Source of the DNA: Ruegeria sp. THAF57
GTDB taxonomy: Bacteria; Pseudomonadota; Alphaproteobacteria; Rhodobacterales; Rhodobacteraceae
Length of the DNA: 64,000 bases
Reading direction: 5' to 3'
NCBI RefSeq assembly: GCF_903914075.1
Contig: NZ_CAIWNQ010000009.1
Span: 146,183-210,182 of the forward strand
This document shows, one piece after another, positions 1 to 8,303 of the stretch; the first letter of the stretch is position 1; each line of letters begins with the position of its first letter. The position numbers and the translations under genes were made by a program. The notes beneath the pieces were generated by a model. That model did no database searches. It saw only the letters and a program-made list of their open reading frames with translations, and was not told the origin of the DNA.

Positions 1-2
1 GG

Positions 3-761
3 GGGCGGCAGTCCTGTGGTATCAAATTCATGAAAGACCGCGCCGACGTCTGGGGCACGTCTAATTTCGCAAACCACCTGTGGTGGCACACATCGCTCTA
101 TCATCTCGATCTGGAGCAATATGATCAGGTCTACGATATTTTTGATCATCATCTGGATTCCCGCCGGAAGGATGGCAACAAATACGAAGAGCTGGATGCG
201 GCAGCCCTGCTATGGCGCATGAATCTGGCCGGTCAGGATTCGGGCGACCGCTGGGTGCATCTGGCCAACAAATGGGAACCGGCGGCCCAGGACACGCTTT
301 ATGCATTCAACGATGTGCACGCGATGATGACATTTGCGTCTGACGACCGGGTAGAGGCACAAGACCTGTTGATCCACGCCAACAAACGCTATCTCGAAAG
401 TGCCTCGGACGCGAATGCTGCAATGAGCCGCGAAATCGGAATGCCTTTTTGCATGGCAATTCAGGACTTTAAGCGCGAAAATTATGCCGCTTGCGTCGAA
501 CGCCTGTTGCCGGTCCGTTATATGACCCACCGCTTGGGCGGCAGCTTTGCCCAGCGGGATATCATCGGCTGGACCTTGCTTGAAGCCGCCTTGCGCGACA
601 AACGCTATGATCTGGCGTTAGGTTTGGCCAATGAACGTGCCGGATTAAAGCCAACGTCTGTTCAAAACTGGCGGGCTGTCGCGCGCGCGTTGAAAGGACT
701 GGGCGATAACAGCGGGGCAGCTCGGGCCACGTCAAAGGCCGACGCGCTTGCCTCGGCCTGA
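3..761 (+). CDS. TTC38-type tetratricopeptide protein, 5' truncated by window edge
   Basis: The frame is open from the left edge, so the N-terminal part lies outside the window; 252 codons remain. The segment ANHLWWHTSLYHLD, followed by LLWRMNLAGQD and GDRW, and a late helical-repeat region (VQNWRAVARALKGLGD) match the bacterial TTC38 (tetratricopeptide repeat 38) family, whose members are roughly 450 residues. The family has no firmly assigned biochemical role; the alpha-solenoid suggests protein binding in the cytoplasm. The gene converges on the LysR gene that follows, 26 bp away. An internal methionine at position 30 is unlikely to be the true start because family similarity begins immediately and the frame continues upstream. 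Confidence 0.7.
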   Translation, partial: GRQSCGIKFMKDRADVWGTSNFANHLWWHTSLYHLDLEQYDQVYDIFDHHLDSRRKDGNKYEELDAAALLWRMNLAGQDSGDRWVHLANKWEPAAQDTLYAFNDVHAMMTFASDDRVEAQDLLIHANKRYLESASDANAAMSREIGMPFCMAIQDFKRENYAACVERLLPVRYMTHRLGGSFAQRDIIGWTLLEAALRDKRYDLALGLANERAGLKPTSVQNWRAVARALKGLGDNSGAARATSKADALASA

Positions 762-787
762 CAAGCGGGCAGACCCCTGCCCCTGAT

Positions 788-1714
788 CTATCTGGGCAGG
801 AAATTACCTTCCATTTCACAAATCTCGTCCCAGATTGTTTTCGCGGCGGGTGAGTCCGGTATATTGAGTGGCTGAATAAGATGCCAATGCCGGTGCAGCG
901 GCAGACCGTTCAGGTTCAGGCTGACCAGACGCCCGGTTTTCAGCTCTTCCATAACCGTATGCTTGGACAGCATCGCAATACCCAGCCCTGCAATCACGGC
1001 CTGTTTGATGGTTTCGTTACCCCCCATAACCGAAACCCGATAGCTTTGCCCTGCTCCGATGTCGTCCAGATAGCGCGCCATCAGCATCCGGGTGCCCGAC
1101 CCCTCTTCTCGGGCGATGAATGTTTCCTGCAAAAGCGCCTCGGACGACACAGCGCTTAACCCCGCCAAAGGATGTTCGGGGTTCGCGATCAGGATATAAG
1201 GATGCGACCCGATCATCGCCGATACAAGTTTGGGCGATTTCGGGGGTCGGCCCATGATTGCCAAATGCAAGGCTTTGGCATCCAGCATGGCAAGAATCTG
1301 TTCCCGGTTTCCGATGGCCAGGTCGATCTCAATATCTGGATGTCTGGCGTTCAGATCGGCGACGAGTGAAGGCGCAAAATACTTTCCCGTGCTGATGACA
1401 CCCAGCCGAATATGGCCCTTTTTTCCTTCTCGCAAAGCCTCGATATCACGCATACTCTTCTCAAGTTCAGAATTAATGCGCGCCGCAGCGGCCACGAGAA
1501 TTTGGCCTGCTTCGGTGGCTTTCATCGGGCCGGAACCGTTGCGTATAATAAGCGGTGTATCGACGATTTCTTCGAGGTTTTTCAATTGTGTATGTACAGC
1601 AGGGGACGTCAGGTTCAGCTCTTGTGACGCACCCGAAAAGGATCCATGGCGACTGACCGCGCTCAGCGCCAGAAGTGAACGCAAGTTCTGATATCTCCGG
1701 ATCATCTTTAACAT
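788..1714 (-). CDS. cbbR: LysR-family regulator, CbbR type
   Basis: A 308-residue LysR regulator. The N-terminal winged helix (about residues 12-70) contains GSFSGASQELNLTSPAVHTQ. The effector domain has hallmarks of CbbR, the Calvin-cycle activator: GVISTGKYFAPSLVADLNARHP, the GNREQIL element and LAIMGRPP. It is divergent from pgk, the usual CbbR arrangement, with about 95 bp between starts. Known CbbR proteins sense metabolites and activate the divergent operon, so pgk-cbbY is the likely target. The start is either the ATG at 1714 or the one at 1705; the first overlaps a 25-bp dyad (1712-1736) that could be its own operator. Confidence 0.85.
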   Translation of the reverse strand: MLKMIRRYQNLRSLLALSAVSRHGSFSGASQELNLTSPAVHTQLKNLEEIVDTPLIIRNGSGPMKATEAGQILVAAAARINSELEKSMRDIEALREGKKGHIRLGVISTGKYFAPSLVADLNARHPDIEIDLAIGNREQILAMLDAKALHLAIMGRPPKSPKLVSAMIGSHPYILIANPEHPLAGLSAVSSEALLQETFIAREEGSGTRMLMARYLDDIGAGQSYRVSVMGGNETIKQAVIAGLGIAMLSKHTVMEELKTGRLVSLNLNGLPLHRHWHLIQPLNIPDSPAAKTIWDEICEMEGNFLPR

Positions 1715-1736
1715 AGGTTAACTCTCGTTTCCTATA
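1712..1736. promoter_or_regulatory. Dyad operator between cbbR and pgk (AT-rich island motif)
   Basis: Arms CATAGGTTAAC (1712-1722) and CGTTTCCTATA (1726-1736) are separated by 3 bp. The right arm, read on the minus strand, is TATAGGAAACG, close to the TATA(C/G)GAAATA motif found in other intergenic regions of this window. The arrangement (two 11-bp arms, 3-bp spacer) is the same as at 22659-22683 and 25691-25715. The site overlaps the first possible cbbR start codon. The binding factor is unknown; CbbR itself or an island-wide regulator are both possible. Confidence 0.45.
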
Positions 1737-1809
1737 TTTAAATACCATTAACGGAAGGAAACATAAATACTCTTCTTAAGCTATCAACGCTGGCAGAGGA
1801 GAATCGCTT

Positions 1810-3003
1810 ATGTCACAGCTCACTTCTATTAACGACGTGGACGTCTCAGGCCGCCGTCTGCTGGTGCGCGCGGATCTGAATGTGCCGATGCAGAATGGTC
1901 AAATCACTGACATGACCCGGATCAACAGGTTTGCTGAGGGAATGAGGCCCTTGTTGCAAAAGGGGGCCAAGCTGGTTGTGCTGACGCACCGGGGGCGTCC
2001 TGACCGGCCATTCGAGCAATCCTTGTCCAACGAGAAAATCAGGAAAGCTCTATCCGATGCCCTGCAAGCCCCCGTGTTATTTTCGGCCTATTCGACCGGC
2101 CCCTCTAGCGAGAGTTTTGCAAGCCGCCTGAGCGAAGGGCAGGTTCTGCTCTGCGAGAATGTACGGTTCTTGAAGGGTGAGACCAGTAATGACCTCGAAG
2201 TGGCGGCCGGCCTAGCCCGCTTGGGTGAAATCTATGTCAACGATGCTTTCTCGAGCGCCCATCGCGCCCATGCATCGACCGAGGGTGTCACACGATTCCT
2301 GCCATCTTTTGCAGGGCCCTTGATGCTCGACGAAGTTGACGCCCTGTCGCAAACGCTTGATGCCCCTGATCAGCCTGCCGTTGCGGTGATCGGTGCGGAC
2401 AGATTTTCCAGCAAGGCGCCAATTCTTTTGAACCTGGCCGGAAAACTGGACAAGCTGATTATCGGCGGACAGATTGCAAATACGTTTCTATATGCAAGCG
2501 GGACGCCAATCGGTCGGTCCCAATTCGAACCTGATCAGTTGGACGCCGTTTCCGAAATTCGCGCCCGGGCCGAAGAATCGGGCTGTAAGATTTTACTGCC
2601 CATTGATCTAGTCGTCTCACAAGATAACGGAAAAAGCACAGCGATCGTTGACCGCACCGCCTGCCCTCAGGATGCGACCATTCTGGATGTGGGCCCCAAA
2701 ACGGTCGAGCGTTTCAAGGCCGCGCTGGGTTCTGCCCGCGCGATCCTCTGGAATGGCCCCTTTGGACGCATGGAGAATGAAACCCCTGCTGTCGGGCTGG
2801 CCCAAGAAGCCGCACGGATCACACGTATGGGCAAGTCCATCACGGTCGCTGGTGGGCGCGACGCAGTGCGCGCCTTGAATCAGGCTGGTGTCTCTGATGA
2901 CTTTTCCTTTGTCTCGACTGCACGAGGGGCATTTCTGGAATGCCTCAGTGGCAGGAACCTGCCGGGCATTGCCGCGCTTAAAGGCACACAGTGCGCATCA
3001 TGA
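1810..3003 (+). CDS. pgk: Phosphoglycerate kinase paralogue with altered nucleotide-binding loops
   Basis: A 397-residue protein spanning the whole PGK fold. PGK transfers phosphate between 1,3-bisphosphoglycerate/ADP and 3-phosphoglycerate/ATP. The 3-PG-binding half is intact: LLVRADLNVP (R20), THRGRPDRP, CENVRFLKGE and NDAFSSAHRAHAST. The nucleotide half is unusual. The canonical G(G/S)AKV loop reads IGADRFSSK (194-202), so the phosphate-contacting Lys is Arg; GGGD reads GGRD (348-351); and STGGGAFLE reads STARGAFLE (369-377). WNGPFG is retained. A ribosome site (GAGGAGA) lies upstream of ATG 1810. It overlaps cbbY by 4 nt. It may be a Calvin-cycle-associated isozyme or a protein with changed catalysis. 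Confidence 0.9.
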   Translation: MSQLTSINDVDVSGRRLLVRADLNVPMQNGQITDMTRINRFAEGMRPLLQKGAKLVVLTHRGRPDRPFEQSLSNEKIRKALSDALQAPVLFSAYSTGPSSESFASRLSEGQVLLCENVRFLKGETSNDLEVAAGLARLGEIYVNDAFSSAHRAHASTEGVTRFLPSFAGPLMLDEVDALSQTLDAPDQPAVAVIGADRFSSKAPILLNLAGKLDKLIIGGQIANTFLYASGTPIGRSQFEPDQLDAVSEIRARAEESGCKILLPIDLVVSQDNGKSTAIVDRTACPQDATILDVGPKTVERFKAALGSARAILWNGPFGRMENETPAVGLAQEAARITRMGKSITVAGGRDAVRALNQAGVSDDFSFVSTARGAFLECLSGRNLPGIAALKGTQCAS

Positions 3004-3728
3004 CTTTACGAGCACTAATTTTTGACGTGGATGGGACACTGGCGGAAACCGAAGTGGTCCACCGGATCGCCTATAATATCGCCTTCGCCGAGGCCGGCTT
3101 GGACTGGTATTGGACCAAGGACGCTTTCATCAAGATCCTGCGCAACGCAGGCGCAAAAGAGCAGATGCGCGCCTATGCCAAACAGGTGGGCACTCCGCTT
3201 TCGGAAAAGGAAATCATTAGTCTTCACGACTGCAAAATGTACACCTATCGCGAACTGCTAAAAGAAAGCGGGCGCCTGCAACTCAGGGAAGGCGTCCGCG
3301 ATCTGATTTCGCGCGCGCGCCACAAAGGGTTGAAAATTGGCATTGCGACAGCATCGCACAGAATGAATGTCGAGTCGCTTTGCCAAGCCTGTTGGGGCAA
3401 GTCCGCTGACCGTATTTTTAACGTCGTTGCAACCGGCGAAGAGGTTCAAGCCAAGAAACCGTCCCCTGACGTGTACCAGTTGGCGCTGAATCGTTTGGCC
3501 GTGCATCCCGACGAAGCAATAGCCATTGAAGATAGTCAGAATGGTCTGCGGGCTGGTTTGGATGCTGGTTTACGGGTGTTGGTCACGCCGTCAGATTTTA
3601 CGCGGGCCGATGACTTTTCCAACGCGACCTGGGTCCGCGATAACCTGGCCCTGGATACACTTCCCAACGCATTGTTCGAAGCGCTCAAGGATGAAGCAAC
3701 GCCAGCCCTGGCGCAAATGGCAAGGTAG
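3000..3728 (+). CDS. cbbY: CbbY-type HAD phosphatase (xylulose-1,5-bisphosphate phosphatase-like)
   Basis: A HAD subfamily IA hydrolase of 242 residues. Motif I is FDVDGTLAETE (nucleophile Asp plus the general-acid Asp), motif II GIATAS, motif III Lys in KKPSPDVY, and motif IV IEDSQNGL. The cap segment EVVHRIAYNIAFAEAGLDW and the AKKPSPD region are typical of CbbY, which in autotrophs removes the RuBisCO inhibitor xylulose-1,5-bisphosphate. ATG 3000 is preferred over GTG 2991 because it makes an ATGA overlap with the pgk stop, which implies translational coupling. The gene ends 12 bp before a convergent neighbour. Without RuBisCO nearby, the substrate could be another sugar phosphate. Confidence 0.85.
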   Translation: MTLRALIFDVDGTLAETEVVHRIAYNIAFAEAGLDWYWTKDAFIKILRNAGAKEQMRAYAKQVGTPLSEKEIISLHDCKMYTYRELLKESGRLQLREGVRDLISRARHKGLKIGIATASHRMNVESLCQACWGKSADRIFNVVATGEEVQAKKPSPDVYQLALNRLAVHPDEAIAIEDSQNGLRAGLDAGLRVLVTPSDFTRADDFSNATWVRDNLALDTLPNALFEALKDEATPALAQMAR

Positions 3729-3740
3729 TATGTCGTTAAG

Positions 3741-4586
3741 TCAGGCACTCGCGCTGATCGGTTCCGCCGGTGTTTCGGCCACCGCGCCAAATTGGCTGGA
3801 AGCAGGACGTGCTTGGTCGGCATCAACCATTTGACTGAAACTGCGCGCGATACATTTCTGGTCGCTTGATCGGGTCATCGCAGAAATCACATCGCCCGCA
3901 GTCCTACGGGAAGATATGCAAGTCAGCTCAAAAGGATCAACGTTGCCGAAGTAAGCAATCTCACGCGAAGCCAAGGGCATTCTGGCACCCAGTTCAGGAT
4001 ATTCATACCGTTTGAACAGTTGCGAGAAATTGGCGAAATACATGAATTTCGCTGCGTTAAAATCGACAGCCGGATTTACAAGATGCTGGCTGGACTGAAC
4101 CAGTTCTCGATCGTCATGCGCGCGCAACTGCCGGAACCTCTGGCGCGTCTCTTCCAATTCGGCCTCGCCAAATGGTTTCGATTGAAACGTCATCGAGGTT
4201 TTGCCGAACCGGGTGTTGCTTCGCGTATGAGACGTTGAAAGGGTCGACATCATCCGTGCCGTTGCAACCAATCCCGAGCCCGCCATGGAATAGGTGGTTT
4301 CCGTTACGAAAAAGGGGGGCTTCAACGCGCAGGGATGGCAGACAACCGATATTTCGTCGTCCTCAGACACCTCGACCTCTCTGTTATATTTCAAAGAGGT
4401 ATAGATGAAGCTGGCGTAGATGCGGTGCCCGTCAGCGGAAACCCATTCGGATGGGCGTTTCGCAGTTAGCGTTGCGATCCATTTCCAGTGCAGATTACCT
4501 GCATGGGTCAGACAGAAATGTTCCGACAGGCCGAAAATATCCAGATGAGGCATTCCGGCGTGAAAGCTATCATGGGTGGCTAACAT
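3741..4586 (-). CDS. LnmK / Pnap_2097-like hot-dog-fold protein
   Basis: A 281-residue protein. The N-terminal segment GMPHLDIFGLSEHF followed by GNLHWKWIA resembles the GMPHL...LSE...LHW signature of the Pnap_2097 / LnmK N-terminal family. LnmK is a double hot-dog enzyme that acts as acyltransferase and decarboxylase on carrier-bound (methyl)malonyl groups. The C-terminal half (NAAKFMYFANFSQLFKRYEY, SREIAYFGN) fits a second hot-dog unit. ATG 4586 is chosen because AGGAGG lies 8-9 nt upstream; an upstream in-frame start would run into the radical SAM gene. It lies 23 bp after that gene and is probably co-transcribed. No acyl-carrier protein is visible nearby, so the substrate is unknown. Confidence 0.65.
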   Translation of the reverse strand: MLATHDSFHAGMPHLDIFGLSEHFCLTHAGNLHWKWIATLTAKRPSEWVSADGHRIYASFIYTSLKYNREVEVSEDDEISVVCHPCALKPPFFVTETTYSMAGSGLVATARMMSTLSTSHTRSNTRFGKTSMTFQSKPFGEAELEETRQRFRQLRAHDDRELVQSSQHLVNPAVDFNAAKFMYFANFSQLFKRYEYPELGARMPLASREIAYFGNVDPFELTCISSRRTAGDVISAMTRSSDQKCIARSFSQMVDADQARPASSQFGAVAETPAEPISASA

Positions 4587-4609
4587 GGTGTTGCCTCCTG
4601 AGATCGGAG

Positions 4610-5770
4610 TTACTCTGCTGGCGTTTTTAGCTTTTCGTACAAGGACAGGGCGGAACACGCGCCACACTTGGCGCAGCCAGCGGCCATGTCCTCGGACTTG
4701 ATGCCGCTTTCCCGCAGCATCTTGCCAATGGGCATCAGGATTTCGTGCATGAAGCCGGCTGAGGGGGTCGGATGGCTTTCCATCGGCGTGCCAGAAATCG
4801 GAACAAACGGCACCACAAATGGGTAGACGCCGATATCAATCAGGCGCTCGCTCATGTTGATGATCTGTTCTTTGGTGTCACCAAGGCCTGCAAGGATATA
4901 GGTGGACACCTCGCCGCGGCCAAAAACCTCGACCGCGGCCTCAAACGCTTCAAAGTACCGGTCGATGGATACTTGCGCCTTGCCCGGCATTACCTCGGCA
5001 CGCACCTCGTCGCTGACGGCTTCAAGATGCATTCCTAGTGAATCAATGCCCGCATCTTTCATCCGCTGGAACCAGTCATCCGTGTCGGGCGGCTCGCACT
5101 GGCCCTGAATGGGCAGATCAACGCGCGCTTTTACACCTTCGGCGCTTTCAACCAGAAGACTGGCGCCCCGATCCTTGGTCGGAGGGGTGCCGGTGGTCAT
5201 GATCATCTGGGTAATGCCATCCAGCTCGACCGCGGCCTTGGCGACCTCACCCAACTGTTCGGGGGTTTTGCGCTCGATGGTCCGTCCCGCTGCCAGAGAT
5301 TGTCCGATCGAGCAGAACTTGCAGGTCTTGGTCCGGCTTTGATACCGGATACAGGTTTGCAGGATTGTCGTCGCCAGAACGTCCTTACTGTGCAGGGCTG
5401 CAATGTGCGAATAAGGGACGCCATCGGCTGTGCTGAGATCATAAAATTTTGGGCGAAACGGGAATTTCACGCGACCAACATCGACGCCGTCGCGACGGAC
5501 CCGGCTGTTACCTTCGGCATCCGGAGCGTCGACCACATAGGGGCTGCTGAAGGCCGGGGCGGTATGAACCGGGATCATGACCGTCTTGTCGTTGATCGTC
5601 AAAGCAGTGTGATCCGACGGGCCCGCGCCGCCCCTGCGGCTTTCGCCACTGTTTTTCGGATCCACAAGGCGCACACCGTTGGACTGCAGCTCATTGATAA
5701 GCTCTTCCCCGCTCATCGGGCGCGCAGTTGAGGCGGATTTGGGTTGATCGAAAGTCTGTGCGACGCTCAT
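4610..5770 (-). CDS. MSMEG_0568 / sll0785-family radical SAM protein (Nit1 cluster)
   Basis: A 386-residue radical SAM enzyme of the family that marks 'Nit1' clusters, a gene set named for nitrogen-starvation induction and linked elsewhere to cyanide or nitrile nitrogen use. The cluster-binding cysteines are C140, C150 and C153 (Cx9Cx2C within TCIRYQSRTKTCKFCS), not the common Cx3Cx2C, as is typical of this family. A C-terminal CAKCGAC (C366, C369, C372) could hold a second iron-sulfur site. ATG 5770 has the ribosome site GGAGGAA. It is divergent from the MocR gene across a 363-bp region and leads an operon with the LnmK-like gene. The reaction is not known to me. Confidence 0.88.
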   Translation of the reverse strand: MSVAQTFDQPKSASTARPMSGEELINELQSNGVRLVDPKNSGESRRGGAGPSDHTALTINDKTVMIPVHTAPAFSSPYVVDAPDAEGNSRVRRDGVDVGRVKFPFRPKFYDLSTADGVPYSHIAALHSKDVLATTILQTCIRYQSRTKTCKFCSIGQSLAAGRTIERKTPEQLGEVAKAAVELDGITQMIMTTGTPPTKDRGASLLVESAEGVKARVDLPIQGQCEPPDTDDWFQRMKDAGIDSLGMHLEAVSDEVRAEVMPGKAQVSIDRYFEAFEAAVEVFGRGEVSTYILAGLGDTKEQIINMSERLIDIGVYPFVVPFVPISGTPMESHPTPSAGFMHEILMPIGKMLRESGIKSEDMAAGCAKCGACSALSLYEKLKTPAE

Positions 5771-6133
5771 TTCTGGTTCCTCCCGGTCGTCAACAGGCCG
5801 GCCGTTGTGGTTTCTGGGCCAACCTTAGGGACCTGCTGCGCCATTGAGGTTGGCAACATTCACTCCCAAGCAAAACGCCGGCCGATCCTGCCGGATATTG
5901 GCATTGTGTGCTACCAATGCGTGATGCATTTCCGGAAACTAAGGCAATCAATTCACCCTGTCAATGTTGTAGTATAGGAAATATTTTTTCGGATAGATGC
6001 ATTGATAGACAGCCATTTTTTAAGGCAAACACGCTTAATAAGTGATATCTGACGGAATTATTACGAAATTCTTGACTGCAATGACGTATACAATATACAG
6101 TCAATTCACGAAACAACTGGATTAGAATCATAC
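5771..6133. promoter_or_regulatory. Divergent promoter region, radical SAM / MocR regulator
   Basis: This 363-bp AT-rich gap carries a good sigma-70-like promoter toward the MocR gene: TTGACT (6072-6077), 16 bp, TATACA (6094-6099). The -10 sits in a perfect inverted repeat GTATA-CAA-TATAC (6086-6098), and TTGACTG (6072-6078) is matched by CAGTCAA (6098-6104), so a repressor could cover the promoter. The island motif TATAGGAAATA is at 5973-5983, with a degenerate inverted partner TTTTTCGGATA at 5985-5995. A weaker ACGAAAT match lies near 6062-6069. No open reading frame of interest is present. Confidence 0.5.
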
Positions 6134-7516
6134 ATGGAAAACTGGGTCCCGATGCTTGCCGATGATGGAAACCCTCGTTACATGGCGCTTGCAAACGCCA
6201 TCGCCGAGGACATCCAAACCGGACGTTTGTCCGTCGGAGACCGGTTGCCGCCGCAGCGAGAATTGGCCGACAGGCTTTCGATTCATTTTACCACCGTCGC
6301 CCGCGGCTATGTCGAAGCCAACGCGCGCGGTTTGATCGAATCCAAGGTTGGCCGGGGAACGTTTGTCAGCAAGCAAACCCGCAGTGAGGCACACGTGTTT
6401 CCTGATCGCCCTGCGGATGCATCCATGAACCTCCCGCCCGAGCCGCATGACGCCGAACTGGCCCGTAAGATGCGCACCGGCGCGCAATACGTGGCCGAAG
6501 ATATCGTTTCGTTACTGCGGTATCAGGGAGCGGCGGGTAACGATGCCGACAAGCAGGCGGCCCTGACGTGGCTCAACCGCAGGTCGATGTCACCCAAGCA
6601 GGACCGATTGCTGATCGTGCCCGGCGCGCAGGCGGCATTGGATGGCATACTTCGCGTCACGACAAAGCCTGGCGAAACGATCCTGTGCGAAAATATCACC
6701 TATCCTGGCATTCGATCTCTGGCGGCCCAACACCGTTTGAAACTTGTTGGCCTTGCGATGGACCAACACGGAATAGAACCGCAGGCGTTTCAGGATGCCT
6801 GCGAAATGCACAAGCCAAAAGCGCTGTACCTGAACCCAACGCTGCAAAACCCCACCACGCTGACAATACCGATTGAACGCCGTCACGAATTGGCCGCCAT
6901 CGCGCGGCAGTACAATGTGCCGATTCTCGAAGACGACGCCTATGGCCTGATACCCGCACGAGGTCAGCAACCGGCCCCGTTTGCCTCTATCGTGCCGGAA
7001 CTGACCTGGCATATCGCCGGGCTGTCAAAATGTATCGGCGCGGGCTTACGGGTCGCTTATGTCATTGCACCTGATGCCCGAAGCGCCTGGCCGCTGCTGT
7101 CGGCGATGCGGGCATCCGTTGTCATGGCCTCACCCCTTACGGTGGCGATCGTGACCAAGTGGATCGAAGACGGCACCGCAACCAGCATATTGCGCGCCGT
7201 TCGGACAGAAACGATCGAGCGCAACAAGCTGGCCCGCCATATTTTGCCCGAAGGCACGTTCCGAAGTGACCCGCTGTGTTTCAGCATCTGGCTGGAGCTG
7301 CCTCAACCCTGGAACAGAACTGCCTTTGTGGAACATATGCGCGCCCAAAACATCGGCGTTGTCGCCAGCGATGCCTTCGTCGTTGACCGTGCCGCGCCCG
7401 AAGCCGTCAGGATGTGCCTGGGCGGCCCCGCGACACGCGGTCAGATCGAGGCCGCACTTGGATTTGCAGCACATGCATTGACGGAATCCCCGGCTCTGAC
7501 CTCGGCGTTCTTATGA
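6134..7516 (+). CDS. MocR/GntR-type regulator with PLP aminotransferase-like domain
   Basis: A 460-residue MocR regulator. Residues 10-80 are a GntR winged helix (ALANAIAEDIQTGRLSVGDR, LPPQRELADRL, YVEANARGLIESKVGRGTFV). Residues 100-460 are a fold-type I aminotransferase domain with LIVPGAQAALDGIL, LEDDAY and the PLP lysine K299 in GLSKCIGAGLRVAY. MocR proteins usually sense PLP, amino acids or amines and act on adjacent genes. The position opposite the Nit1 radical SAM gene makes that operon a likely target. It converges with the XRE-cupin gene (20 bp between stops). Its ligand cannot be read from sequence. Confidence 0.9.
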   Translation: MENWVPMLADDGNPRYMALANAIAEDIQTGRLSVGDRLPPQRELADRLSIHFTTVARGYVEANARGLIESKVGRGTFVSKQTRSEAHVFPDRPADASMNLPPEPHDAELARKMRTGAQYVAEDIVSLLRYQGAAGNDADKQAALTWLNRRSMSPKQDRLLIVPGAQAALDGILRVTTKPGETILCENITYPGIRSLAAQHRLKLVGLAMDQHGIEPQAFQDACEMHKPKALYLNPTLQNPTTLTIPIERRHELAAIARQYNVPILEDDAYGLIPARGQQPAPFASIVPELTWHIAGLSKCIGAGLRVAYVIAPDARSAWPLLSAMRASVVMASPLTVAIVTKWIEDGTATSILRAVRTETIERNKLARHILPEGTFRSDPLCFSIWLELPQPWNRTAFVEHMRAQNIGVVASDAFVVDRAAPEAVRMCLGGPATRGQIEAALGFAAHALTESPALTSAFL

Positions 7517-7536
7517 CAGGCGGAAGCGCCCCGGCC

Positions 7537-8166
7537 CTATTCGCCGCGCAACGCCACCCAGATCAGTTCGGCCTCATCCTCGCTGATGTTTTTCCATTTG
7601 TGCGGAATCTCACCGCTAAAATGCAGGGAATCGCCTGTCTTCAAGTGATACTCGGTATTGCCAACCTGAAACTCGACCTCGCCGGACAGAACATACACAA
7701 GTTCTTCGCCGGAATGGCGCAACAGCTTACGTCCGCTGTTGGCGTCAGGCTTCATGACTGCAACCGCAGCAGCGGCGCGGAATTGTTGATACGGGCCAGT
7801 GATACCTTCAAGGTTCAGACCCTTATGCGGCGTAAAAACGATCGAGCGATCGTCGCCCTTGGTGTGCAACACCGGCTCAGGCAGGTCGTCGCCATCTTCG
7901 ATGAAATAGTTCACCGAGACGCCCAAAGCGTTGCTGAGTTTCAACAACGTCGTAATCGTCGGCACCATATCGCTGCGCTCGATCTTGTGAATCGCAGGGC
8001 CGGACACGTCACTCTTGGAGGACAGCTTTTGCAAGGACATCCCTTGCTCACTACGCAGAGCAAGCAGCTTTTGCCCCACCCGGCTTACGATTTTTTCAAC
8101 ATCGTCCGCCTTGTTCGCAGGATGAACAGATTGGCTGGTGGCCTGTTTTTTAGTTTGTTTTTGCAC
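7537..8166 (-). CDS. XRE-cupin transcriptional regulator
   Basis: A 209-residue protein with an N-terminal polar tail, an XRE-type helix-turn-helix at about residues 30-85 (LRSEQGMSLQKLSSKSDVSGP, IHKIERSDMVPTITTLLKLS) and a C-terminal cupin at about 135-207 (HSGEELVYVLSGEVEFQVG, LKTGDSLHFSGEIPHKWKN). Such regulators bind small ligands in the cupin and commonly control nitrogen or polyamine catabolic genes. It is divergent from the AIR-synthase-like gene, whose upstream region holds a variant of the island motif (8304-8314). It is one of three candidates, with MocR and CbbR, for the factor that recognises that motif. Confidence 0.88.
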   Translation of the reverse strand: MQKQTKKQATSQSVHPANKADDVEKIVSRVGQKLLALRSEQGMSLQKLSSKSDVSGPAIHKIERSDMVPTITTLLKLSNALGVSVNYFIEDGDDLPEPVLHTKGDDRSIVFTPHKGLNLEGITGPYQQFRAAAAVAVMKPDANSGRKLLRHSGEELVYVLSGEVEFQVGNTEYHLKTGDSLHFSGEIPHKWKNISEDEAELIWVALRGE

Positions 8167-8303
8167 CGAAATCTCCGGATCAGATTACCAAATCAATATA
8201 GCGGGTCGAACTCTACCGACGCCGCGCCGCCTTTAGCAACACGCCAACCAGACCGGTCCGCTTGTGATCCGCATAATTCGCGCGCCTTAAAAGGCCCGAT
8301 AAC

